A DNA stretch of 64,000 bases from assembly GCA_902768785.1 (NCBI GenBank), contig CACXMM010000023.1, positions 1-64,000 of the forward strand, written 5' to 3'. The notes beneath the pieces were generated by a model, which was given only the letters and a program-made list of their open reading frames with translations, did not search any database and was not told where the DNA came from. Origin of the DNA: an uncultured Prevotellaceae bacterium (GTDB lineage Bacteria; Bacteroidota; Bacteroidia; Bacteroidales; Bacteroidaceae). This document shows positions 44,746 through 52,844 of this stretch, in pieces. The translations under genes and the position numbers were made by a program. The stretch's first letter is position 1; each line of letters begins with the position of its first letter.

Positions 44746-46659
44746 TTATTTGACTACCTTCTTGCCATTCACTATATAGATTCCCTTAGCGGCTGGGCTA
44801 GTGAGCTTGCGACCGAACAAGTCATAATACTCGTGGTTGTTGTCACGATTGATGACGTAGAAGATTCCCGTGGAATTATAGTGCTTTTTGATCATTTCAC
44901 TGATGGCGGCAACGTCGTAGAGCGGATCGTAGTCGCCCGAAGAAATATCAATAACGTAGTTGGGCTCTATACCAGAGTCGATATTCACCCACTGGTCGTT
45001 GGTCAGACGGGCGCGGGCCGACGACAACCGGAACTGCATTCCCTCGGGGGTGATGAATGGCTGCACGGAACAGGCACCGCCGCCGCTGCGTTCACCAATG
45101 ATGGGGAATCCCGCGTCTTTCAACAGCGAGGGGAGGAAGTTGCCGCACGAGAACGACACGTCGGAAACCATCAAGGCAATGTTGAGGTCGTACTTCACCT
45201 CCTTGTCCTTTTCGTCAAAAACGCCGTCGAAATTGCAGTCCACGTCGAAGTAGAATTTCTGCCGCTGCCCGGTCACGAGATTCTCGCTGTAGTAATAGTT
45301 CGGTCCGCCCATCAGCACCGACATGGTCATCAGCACGTCGAAGTCGCCGCCCGTGTTGCACGACAGGTCAACCACCAGGTTCTTCACCTCCGGGTCGTCA
45401 TTAGCCCGCTTCAGTGCATCGAGCACCACGCTCAGGTCGCCCAGGAACTCTTCGTCAACGGCAGGCGTCTCGCCTTCGCAACCGCCGTCGTAGTATGCTT
45501 TCCATGCCTCATTGTTGACCGGCCCGAACGAGTTGTACATCAGATAGGCCGTGTCGCCTTCCTTGTAATAGGTTTCATCTGATGTCGTCGGACGAGCCAA
45601 ACCTATAAAATCGCCTTTTTGATTTGCCATAGTGTCGAAATAGTCCACTATCAGCTGGTACAACTGTGGATATGTGTCCTGTAATCCCTGATTCCCTTCC
45701 ATCCAGTTTCCGAATATTTCCGAAATGTCGTCGCCTTCCTGCGTAACCTTGAATAGGTTCCAGTCGAGCATCAGGTCGGTATGTCCACCGTCTTGCAGCA
45801 GCACCTGCAGGCTTTTCATGCCCGTGAAGTAGTCGTCCATGCTGGTGCTCTTGAGCAGCTGTTTGATGGTCGGTCCGTTCTCGATGGCGTCGAGCGTCTT
45901 GTCAAGACCCTCTTTTTGGATGCCATCCTCCAGCGACGAGCGCCCGGGCATGCCATAGAAGTGGTCCACCACGAAACACAGTTCGGCATAGCAGTAGGCA
46001 GCCATGTCAGCACTGCGGCTCTCGGTCTCCAGCAATACCTTGGCCCTCTCTGGCTCCAGCACGGCCACATCGTTGTTCTCATCACCTGTCAGCAGCATCA
46101 CCTTCTCACCGTTATAGCCGGCCAGATGGAAATCCAGGTCGCTGAAGATGTCCGAGATAGTGGCGAAGGGGAAATACACGGCCGTCTCGTCGCCACGCAG
46201 GTCGATGCCATACTTCTTAAAGTCGAAAGTGACCGTTGCCGTAGTCGGAGTCAACTCCTGATGGTTGTAGCGTAAAAAGGGCGAACCGCCGTAGCCCACA
46301 TTGTCCATTCCCTCCTGAACCTGTCCCATCAGGTTGGTGAAGGCCATGTAGTCGTCTGACGAGAACTGCTCACTGGCAATGTTCACGGTAGCTTTAGCAT
46401 ACGGCCCCACGAGAAGATACTCTCCCTCACTCGTCTTACTGACTTCTATCGTGGTGCCAGGGAGCACCAGTCCTTGGAAATCGGCCACGGAGATGTAAGG
46501 TATCGAGGGCAAATCACTATAGAAACGCAAACTGATTGTGCCGTCGTCCTCCCCGCCACGGTTCACGGGCACCTGACGTGTCTCAAACGAAGTCGCCCCA
46601 TCGGCCAGCGCACGAAGCGACAGCAGAAGGACCAACTGGAATAAAAAAAACTTCTTCAT
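44746..46659 (-). CDS. Secreted S41 family peptidase with Por-like C-terminal tail
   Basis: 637 residues; signal peptide MKKFFLFQLVLLLSLRALA. The C-terminal half is an S41 (tail-specific/C-terminal processing) protease: VVDLSCNTGGDFDVL, then VSFSCGNFLPSLLKDAG, where the Ser in FSCGN is the likely nucleophile, and GERSGGGAC. The N-terminal half has no family I recognise. The final segment YYDLFGRKL...KGIYIVNGKKVVK resembles the short C-terminal tails of secreted Prevotella proteins. Base composition is unlike the neighbours: 113 of 180 bases at 45301-45480 are G or C by hand count, so the gene may be acquired. Confidence 0.8.
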   Translation of the reverse strand: MKKFFLFQLVLLLSLRALADGATSFETRQVPVNRGGEDDGTISLRFYSDLPSIPYISVADFQGLVLPGTTIEVSKTSEGEYLLVGPYAKATVNIASEQFSSDDYMAFTNLMGQVQEGMDNVGYGGSPFLRYNHQELTPTTATVTFDFKKYGIDLRGDETAVYFPFATISDIFSDLDFHLAGYNGEKVMLLTGDENNDVAVLEPERAKVLLETESRSADMAAYCYAELCFVVDHFYGMPGRSSLEDGIQKEGLDKTLDAIENGPTIKQLLKSTSMDDYFTGMKSLQVLLQDGGHTDLMLDWNLFKVTQEGDDISEIFGNWMEGNQGLQDTYPQLYQLIVDYFDTMANQKGDFIGLARPTTSDETYYKEGDTAYLMYNSFGPVNNEAWKAYYDGGCEGETPAVDEEFLGDLSVVLDALKRANDDPEVKNLVVDLSCNTGGDFDVLMTMSVLMGGPNYYYSENLVTGQRQKFYFDVDCNFDGVFDEKDKEVKYDLNIALMVSDVSFSCGNFLPSLLKDAGFPIIGERSGGGACSVQPFITPEGMQFRLSSARARLTNDQWVNIDSGIEPNYVIDISSGDYDPLYDVAAISEMIKKHYNSTGIFYVINRDNNHEYYDLFGRKLTSPAAKGIYIVNGKKVVK

Positions 46660-46760
46660 CTTTGTTAATTATTAATTTTCATACTTCGAATATCTGCAAT
46701 AGAAAAGAATGATATCGGCTATAAAGTGATTAATTGCTCCTAATCATCTGATAATTGCTG

Positions 46761-46768
46761 CAAAGATA
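46761..46768 (-). promoter_or_regulatory. -7 element of the S41 peptidase gene
   Basis: TATCTTTG on the minus strand, about 100 bp before the ATG at 46659, which gives an AT-rich leader of that length. Confidence 0.5.
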
Positions 46769-46868
46769 CACCTTTTTTACAAACAATCGATATTATTTCA
46801 ATATTTTTGGGACGTTAAAATTCATATTCTTTTCTTCTCTGGGCTATTTACTGTTTCAGGCATGGGTT

Positions 46869-48491
46869 TCAGATGTGCAGCATGTGAGCCACCTGTTCCG
46901 CACAACGTTCCCCATCGACACCTGCAGAGACGATACCACCAGCATAGCCGGCACCTTCACCGCAGGGGAAGAGGCCCCTAACATGGATATGTTGTAGCGT
47001 GTCTTTGTCACGCAGGATCCTCACAGGCGATGAGGAACGTGTCTCAATGGCAATCACTGTAGCCTCCTGGGTAAGGAAGCCGTGACTCATCGCACCGAAC
47101 TTCCGGAAGCCCTGTCGCAATCGGGAGGCAATCATCTCAGGCATCCAGAAATGCAGCGGACTGGCAATCAGTCCTGGTGCATAGCTGCTATCTGGAAGAT
47201 CGGCACTGAGCTTACCGTTCACGAAGTCTGTCATACGCTGTGCTGGAGCAGTCTGCTTTCTGTTTCCCTGCTGCCAGCACAGTCTTTCCAACTGCTCCTG
47301 GAAGAGCATCATCTTCAGTACACCCCCTTCATCAGGCACATCTTCCGGACGCAGTTCTACCACCATTCCGCTGTTACTCCAACGGGTACCACGGTTAGCC
47401 GGACTCATCCCGTTCACAACAATCTGTTCCGGTCCTGTGGCAGCAGGTATCACAAAGCCGCCAGGGCACATACAGAAACTATACACCCCTCTTCCTTCCA
47501 CCTGAGTAACAAAGCTGTATTCTGCGGCAGGAAGGTAGTCACCCCTGCCCTCCTTACTATGATACTGGATTTGATCGATCAGATGAGCAGGATGTTCCAG
47601 ACGAACACCCATCGCCAGTGCCTTGGCTTCTATGGCAATGTTCGATGCAGCCAGATAGCGATACACATCGCGGGCAGAATGTCCTGTAGCCAAGATCACT
47701 GGTCCCTGGAACTCACACTCAATGTGTTCGCCACTTGAGGTGGTTTCAATGGCTTTCACGCCTACCACCTCGTTGAGTATCCCGTCGTCATACGACGGGA
47801 TATTTAACAGGGAGAACGGTGTACGCAGCAGGAAGGAAACCATCTTGGTTTGGAAATGCACCTCTCCGCCACATTGCAGGATGGTGTTCCGCATATTCTC
47901 AATCACACGAGGCAGCCTATCCGTACCGATATGGGGATGGGCATCGGCAAGGATATTCGTACTGGCCCCATGCTGACAGAACACGTTCAGGATCTTCTCC
48001 ACACTACCCCGCTTCTTACTACGGGTATAGAGTTTCCCGTCGCTGTAGGCACCAGCACCTCCCTCACCGAAGCAATAATTACTCTCCTCGTCAACAACCT
48101 GTGTCCTTGCGATTCGCGCCAAGTCCTTTTTCCGCTCATGCACATCCTTACCACGTTCCAGCACCACGGGCTTCAGACCCAGCTCGATTAAGCGCAAGGC
48201 AGCAAACAGTCCGCCTGGACCAGCACCTACGACGATTACTTGTGGAGCAGATGACACGTCACGGTACTCCGTCTTCATGTATTCATCATCCGTTGGCTCC
48301 TCGTTGATATACACCCGTACCTTGAGGTTCACGAAGATGGTACGCTGACGCGCATCGATACTGCGTTTCAGTACTCTGACGTGCGTCATTGATTTCATCT
48401 CAAGACCTTCCTCGTGAGCCAGGTAGTCCTTAATGGTGGCCTCATTCACCGCCTGATGCGGTCGCACCCTGATGGAATATTCCTTAATCAT
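46869..48491 (-). CDS. FAD-dependent oxidoreductase (COG2509-like)
   Basis: 540 residues. An N-terminal ferredoxin-like/helical segment of about 80 residues precedes a Rossmann FAD motif VIVVGAGPGGLFAALRLIE. CFGEGGAGAYSDGKLYTR, VILATGHSARDVY and FPCGEGAGYAGGIVSAGVDG close the FAD site. This family of cytoplasmic FAD-dependent dehydrogenases is found in most bacteria, but the substrate is unknown to me. It is a single gene whose promoter lies next to the terminator hairpin of the following minus-strand gene. Confidence 0.8.
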   Translation of the reverse strand: MIKEYSIRVRPHQAVNEATIKDYLAHEEGLEMKSMTHVRVLKRSIDARQRTIFVNLKVRVYINEEPTDDEYMKTEYRDVSSAPQVIVVGAGPGGLFAALRLIELGLKPVVLERGKDVHERKKDLARIARTQVVDEESNYCFGEGGAGAYSDGKLYTRSKKRGSVEKILNVFCQHGASTNILADAHPHIGTDRLPRVIENMRNTILQCGGEVHFQTKMVSFLLRTPFSLLNIPSYDDGILNEVVGVKAIETTSSGEHIECEFQGPVILATGHSARDVYRYLAASNIAIEAKALAMGVRLEHPAHLIDQIQYHSKEGRGDYLPAAEYSFVTQVEGRGVYSFCMCPGGFVIPAATGPEQIVVNGMSPANRGTRWSNSGMVVELRPEDVPDEGGVLKMMLFQEQLERLCWQQGNRKQTAPAQRMTDFVNGKLSADLPDSSYAPGLIASPLHFWMPEMIASRLRQGFRKFGAMSHGFLTQEATVIAIETRSSSPVRILRDKDTLQHIHVRGLFPCGEGAGYAGGIVSAGVDGERCAEQVAHMLHI

Positions 48492-48540
48492 CTGTCTATC
48501 AATTCACCTTTTCTTCCCTTTATCGAAAAGAATCTGCTTG

Positions 48541-48548
48541 CAAATATA
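48541..48548 (-). promoter_or_regulatory. -7 element of the FAD oxidoreductase gene
   Basis: TATATTTG on the minus strand, 49 bp before the ATG at 48491. No -33 box is clear. Confidence 0.45.
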
Positions 48549-48551
48549 CAA

Positions 48552-48587
48552 ATTTTCCGCGAAACCCTTTCGGGTTCCGCGGAAAAT
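48552..48587. terminator. GC-rich hairpin after the first FN3 gene
   Basis: ATTTTCCGCG (48552-48561) pairs with CGCGGAAAAT (48578-48587), with an inner AACCC/GGGTT stem. A near copy sits at 52728-52763 after the second FN3 gene, so it was duplicated together with the gene ends. Confidence 0.6.
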
Positions 48588-48591
48588 CATT

Positions 48592-48626
48592 CAATTGTCA
48601 ATTATCCATTATCCATTGTCCATTAA
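48592..48626. repeat. 7-bp-period array overlapping a stop codon
   Basis: Five heptads (CAATTGT, CAATTAT, CCATTAT, CCATTGT, CCATTAA). The last contains the stop codon of the first FN3 gene. Confidence 0.7.
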
Positions 48627-51600
48627 TTTACAACGACCTTGCCGTTGTAAATATACATTCCCTTCTTCGTGGGCTTACCGCTCAGTTTCTGACCATCGAT
48701 GGTGTACCACACATCCTTTTGACCTTTGACAACGGTCGTTTGACCATGATCTATTATCTGGATGTCTGTAGCAATAGCATTTTCAGCCTCTAACGTGGTA
48801 AACTGGGCGATAGGTGACCATTCTGATGTGGCACTGCCCTTTACACCCTGCACCTGATACTCATAGGTGGTTTGCGGATCCAATCCCCCAAGCAAGATGC
48901 TCTTCCCTGAGAGATTCTTACTGGTTGTCCAGCTACTTGCAGGTACTCCTATGCCATAAATACCAAAGTCATCAATCATAAGAATATCCTGATCGGTATC
49001 CTGATGCCTCAGGGCGATGTAGCCTTTCTGTCCATGGAAACTGCTCAGGTCAACGGTCACCTCCTTCCATAAACCCGAGGCATTACCTGGCGAAGCGAGT
49101 AAAGTAAAGGCACTGATATCATTGGTAGTAGTAGAGACATACACATCATAATGCTCATGATAAGTACCATCGTCCATCACCCAGAACCTCAACGTGCCGT
49201 CTAAGGTCACCTTCGGTGTGATGAGCCAATTCTCGACAGTATAAATATTAGTACTAGTCCAACTTCTTGTGACGGCTACATAGTCACCACTGTGGGCAGA
49301 ATAATAAAAACCCATTTCTGAAAGATCGATCGCATGCCAGTCGGTATCTTCCGTACCTTCTCCATTTCGAATAATCGTCCACATATCCATACCGTTCTCA
49401 AAGTCATCGAAGAAGGTCTTTCTTTCCTGTGCTGCCATTCTATAGCGTAAGTTATAGCTTGTGCTGTAGCCGTTCCAACTAATGGTGGCAGTGTTCTCCG
49501 CAGGTTCTGCCTTCAAATCAAACGGAACGGGGTTGTCTGGCAGGGTCTTAAAGTATGTCATCACCCATTCACTCTCCAATGTGCTGCCTTCCTTCGCTTG
49601 CACCCTCACCGCATACTGTTTGTTATTACTCAGGTTTGTCAGCGTTTGGGGAGAGGAGGGACCAGACACTGAATTCCATGTCAATGATAAGGGATCCACA
49701 TTTCCTTCAATATAGGCACGAACCATAAAGGTATATCCTGACACACCTGCATCAGCAAGGTCCATCCAATCGTTGCCGTTAATACTAACCCATCTGCCGT
49801 TGGGATCTCCGTTTACATCATTACTAACTGCTGCAGGATAGCCGGCACCGCTCTCATTCGTGAGGATCACCCACAGATCCTTGGTTGGATCGATTACCAT
49901 GTTGCCCATGTCGAAATCCACGAACTCCTTTGCACCTGTCAAGGTGATGTTCTTCGGCGATCCGACTACATCTGCATCGGAGGGCAACGTACCATTTACG
50001 TTGTAGATCGTGATGGTTCCCTCCATTTCAACACAGTCATAGACGGACACCTTATTCAACACACTACCGCTATAAGTTCCAGCAGGAATCATGATGCCCC
50101 ATGAGAAACGACCACCACTCGTTCCAACAGATGTTTGGGGTTCTCCATCGTCATAATAGTGCCAGCCACTGCCGACATTAACATTATCGGGAACTGTGGC
50201 ATATTGCAACGCTACGGTAGATGCGAAGGATGTCCAGCTGACGGTGGCAGCATTGGGCGTAACATCACTGACGGTCAGCTGCTTCGGAGCAGTAAAGGCT
50301 TTGGTCTTGAAGGTCGCAATTGCCGTACCGGCATTCGCCACATTGGGATAAGCAATACCGACAATCTGATACTCATACTCCGTCTCGGGATCCAGGCCTG
50401 TCAAGTTATACGTATTCTGAGTATTTCCATAAACACCAGTACGATATACATTCCAATATGAATCACCTTTTTTCCTGTACTTCACATCATAGCAGTAGCT
50501 ATAGCCCACCCAGTTGATGGTAGCCTGAACAAACGTTGTCTCCACGTTGACCTGAGATGGAATGGGGTTCTCTCCAGAGGTGGTGAAGGTAATAATATTG
50601 CTCCAGTCGCTCATACCTCCATCGTTAGAAGCATTACTGCGCACCTTTACCCTATAGGTAGTGTTGGGCTCCAGTGGATATCTGTCAAGGCCTGTGAACA
50701 CGTAACGAGGACTCGTCGTATGGACATTTTCGACACTAGGTTCACTCATATCTCCCTCCTTGGAATAAGAGAAATCCCATGTGGTCTGATCCTCTGAGCC
50801 TGGTGTCCACGTCAGCGTTACACGATCAGGACCCGGACCTTCGGCAATGGCCAGGTTCGTTGGTCGCTTACCACTCCACTGATACCATGAGATACCGAAT
50901 GAAGTGATGAGTCCTGGTTGAAGTGCATCACATTTCTGACAGGCGATGATTTCCTCTCCGAAATTATCCCTGATGGTGAAGCCACACTCATCACTATAGA
51001 TTCCTTTCACCCACACGAAATCATAATCTTCGCCGAGACAGAGGTCGATGGTGCCCTTCTTCATCTTCCCGTCATCCATGGTCATATCTAAAGTAGCCAC
51101 CACCAGACCCGTATTGGAATGAACAACATTGATGGCGTTTCCATCCCAGCCATCGCCATAGCTATCGGTCAGCTCATAGCTGATCGCTCCACGGTTGTTC
51201 TCATCACAGATTGTGGTCACGAACGAGGTGGAAGCCCAGTCGCTGACATCACCGCCGCCACAGTTGCTCCTTACCTGAACCTCATATTTTGTTCCAGAGT
51301 AATTCAACAACCCATTGAAGGAATAAGTCGTGCTTGTCAGTCCTTCCACACGTATCCAATTACTGTCGTATGTACTCTTGTAGCGCAAATCCCATTGGGC
51401 AGCATCTGATGTCCAACTCACCGTTGCATCCCAGAAATCGATATCCGTCACCGTCAGGTTCTGAGGCATGGGACACGCCGAATTGGTCTCATAGTAATAG
51501 TCAAAGGTGGTCTTGGGAATGAAGTTTTCATAATTGATGCTAACATTGTCCAAATTTGAGTCGTTCATGCCAAAGATAGATGCATTGGAGGCGGTGGAGC

Positions 51601-52624
51601 CAATGAAGGTGGCAGAGTTATCTGTACCCTTCGTCGTCTGATATACGCCAACGAGCAGGTTACCGCCATGGTATAAATAAGGTGTGGTGAACTCAATATC
51701 CATCGTGCTCTTTGTTCCATCGAGAGGGCCTTCGTAAACCGTGGTGGCACCTGTCGTACCCAAATAGTCACTGATGGTCGTCGCATCCACTTCCTTGAGG
51801 AACACCTTGAACTTGGCTAATCCCCAACTTCCAGAAGCAGGAGAAGAAAGATAGAACGTCATCTTTGAGATGGTGTTGTCTTCTAATTGTAATAACTTAT
51901 TGGCAGGGATGATGAACTCACTTTTCTGATACCATTCAGTGTAATAGCCATCAACGGGAACACAAGTATTGGTTACAGTTCCATCACAGACGGTTAATGA
52001 CTTTGTGATAGTACCTTGACTAATGTCGAATTTGATGTTACAACGATAACCATAGGTTGTTCTGTTGCTGGCATAGGAAGTGAGATTGTTCAAGTTAGGA
52101 CAATTACTGTCACTAAAATAAGATAGGGAAGTTTGGTTTTCTGTCTGGGTACAATAAAACTTGTAAGAACTACTACCCGTATTGCCACTAGTAGGGTCAT
52201 AGCAGCCTACCAGCAGGTTTTTAGTGCCACTGTATTCGAACGGCGTGTCCAAGGTGATGGTTACCCAGCCTGCTCCAGAGGCAGAGAAGGTTCCTTCGAA
52301 CACCTTGTCGGAAGCACTAAGTGGAACAAAGTCTTTTACATCGACAAAGCTACTCTTATCCACTTCCTTCAGATACACCTGAACACCATTCATCGTGAAT
52401 GGTGAAGAATAGGCATAGTGAAATGAGATGGATGTAATTGTTCCAGCCCCTCCCAGTTCCTCCACAGTATAGATCTGCTGTGTCAGGGAATAGTTGTACC
52501 ACATGTTGAATGGCAAACTGTACGAGGTTGAAGTACCACCGCCGATAGTCACTTGGGTTGCTCTCGCCGCCCCTGTCCAGGCCAGCAATAGCATCATTGA
52601 TAATAGTAGTTTTTTCATCATCAT
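48623..52624 (-). CDS. Large secreted fibronectin type III / cleaved-adhesin-like protein
   Basis: 1333 residues from the ATG at 52624 (MMMKKLLLSMMLLLAWTGAARA, signal peptide); the frame to 52696 crosses the promoter. Repeated N-terminal modules with SLPFNMWYNYSLTQQIYT and YTEWYQKSEFIIPANKLL are followed by several FN3 domains (ATVSWTSDAAQWDLRY, TYRVKVRSN) and a choice-of-anchor/cleaved-adhesin domain (FDDFENGMDMW to MIDDFGIYG). The end WYTIDGQKL...KKGMYIYNGKVVVN is a Por-like C-terminal tail. Probably a surface or secreted binding protein. It is a tandem paralogue of the next gene, with shared N-terminal and C-terminal modules. Confidence 0.8.
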   Translation of the reverse strand: MMMKKLLLSMMLLLAWTGAARATQVTIGGGTSTSYSLPFNMWYNYSLTQQIYTVEELGGAGTITSISFHYAYSSPFTMNGVQVYLKEVDKSSFVDVKDFVPLSASDKVFEGTFSASGAGWVTITLDTPFEYSGTKNLLVGCYDPTSGNTGSSSYKFYCTQTENQTSLSYFSDSNCPNLNNLTSYASNRTTYGYRCNIKFDISQGTITKSLTVCDGTVTNTCVPVDGYYTEWYQKSEFIIPANKLLQLEDNTISKMTFYLSSPASGSWGLAKFKVFLKEVDATTISDYLGTTGATTVYEGPLDGTKSTMDIEFTTPYLYHGGNLLVGVYQTTKGTDNSATFIGSTASNASIFGMNDSNLDNVSINYENFIPKTTFDYYYETNSACPMPQNLTVTDIDFWDATVSWTSDAAQWDLRYKSTYDSNWIRVEGLTSTTYSFNGLLNYSGTKYEVQVRSNCGGGDVSDWASTSFVTTICDENNRGAISYELTDSYGDGWDGNAINVVHSNTGLVVATLDMTMDDGKMKKGTIDLCLGEDYDFVWVKGIYSDECGFTIRDNFGEEIIACQKCDALQPGLITSFGISWYQWSGKRPTNLAIAEGPGPDRVTLTWTPGSEDQTTWDFSYSKEGDMSEPSVENVHTTSPRYVFTGLDRYPLEPNTTYRVKVRSNASNDGGMSDWSNIITFTTSGENPIPSQVNVETTFVQATINWVGYSYCYDVKYRKKGDSYWNVYRTGVYGNTQNTYNLTGLDPETEYEYQIVGIAYPNVANAGTAIATFKTKAFTAPKQLTVSDVTPNAATVSWTSFASTVALQYATVPDNVNVGSGWHYYDDGEPQTSVGTSGGRFSWGIMIPAGTYSGSVLNKVSVYDCVEMEGTITIYNVNGTLPSDADVVGSPKNITLTGAKEFVDFDMGNMVIDPTKDLWVILTNESGAGYPAAVSNDVNGDPNGRWVSINGNDWMDLADAGVSGYTFMVRAYIEGNVDPLSLTWNSVSGPSSPQTLTNLSNNKQYAVRVQAKEGSTLESEWVMTYFKTLPDNPVPFDLKAEPAENTATISWNGYSTSYNLRYRMAAQERKTFFDDFENGMDMWTIIRNGEGTEDTDWHAIDLSEMGFYYSAHSGDYVAVTRSWTSTNIYTVENWLITPKVTLDGTLRFWVMDDGTYHEHYDVYVSTTTNDISAFTLLASPGNASGLWKEVTVDLSSFHGQKGYIALRHQDTDQDILMIDDFGIYGIGVPASSWTTSKNLSGKSILLGGLDPQTTYEYQVQGVKGSATSEWSPIAQFTTLEAENAIATDIQIIDHGQTTVVKGQKDVWYTIDGQKLSGKPTKKGMYIYNGKVVVN

Positions 52625-52666
52625 GTATAAATTGTGTTGATAAATTGTGTTGATAAATACGTGCCG

Positions 52667-52697
52667 CAAAGATACAAAATAAAATGCAAAATGCAAA
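52667..52697 (-). promoter_or_regulatory. Promoter of the first FN3 gene
   Basis: TTTG (52697-52694), 19-bp spacer, TATCTTTG (52674-52667) on the minus strand: full consensus, 42 bp before the ATG at 52624. A direct repeat AATTGTGTTGATAA lies in the leader. Confidence 0.65.
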
Positions 52698-52727
52698 GAA
52701 TTCTCTGCTTTTTCTTCACATAAAAGA

Positions 52728-52763
52728 ATTTTCCGCGAAACCCTTGTGAGTTCCGCGGAAAAT
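52728..52763. terminator. GC-rich hairpin after the second FN3 gene
   Basis: ATTTTCCGCG (52728-52737) pairs with CGCGGAAAAT (52754-52763). It is a near copy of 48552-48587. Confidence 0.6.
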
Positions 52764-52767
52764 CATT

Positions 52768-52844
52768 CAATTGTGAATTGTCAATTGTCCATTATCCATT
52801 GTCCATTGTCAATTGTCCATTGTCAATTGTCCATTGTCCATTAA
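52768..52844. repeat. 7-bp-period array, 11 units
   Basis: Eleven heptads of the types CAATTGT, CCATTGT and CCATTAT in exact 7-bp register, running up to and over the stop codon of the second FN3 gene (52841-52843). Confidence 0.8.
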
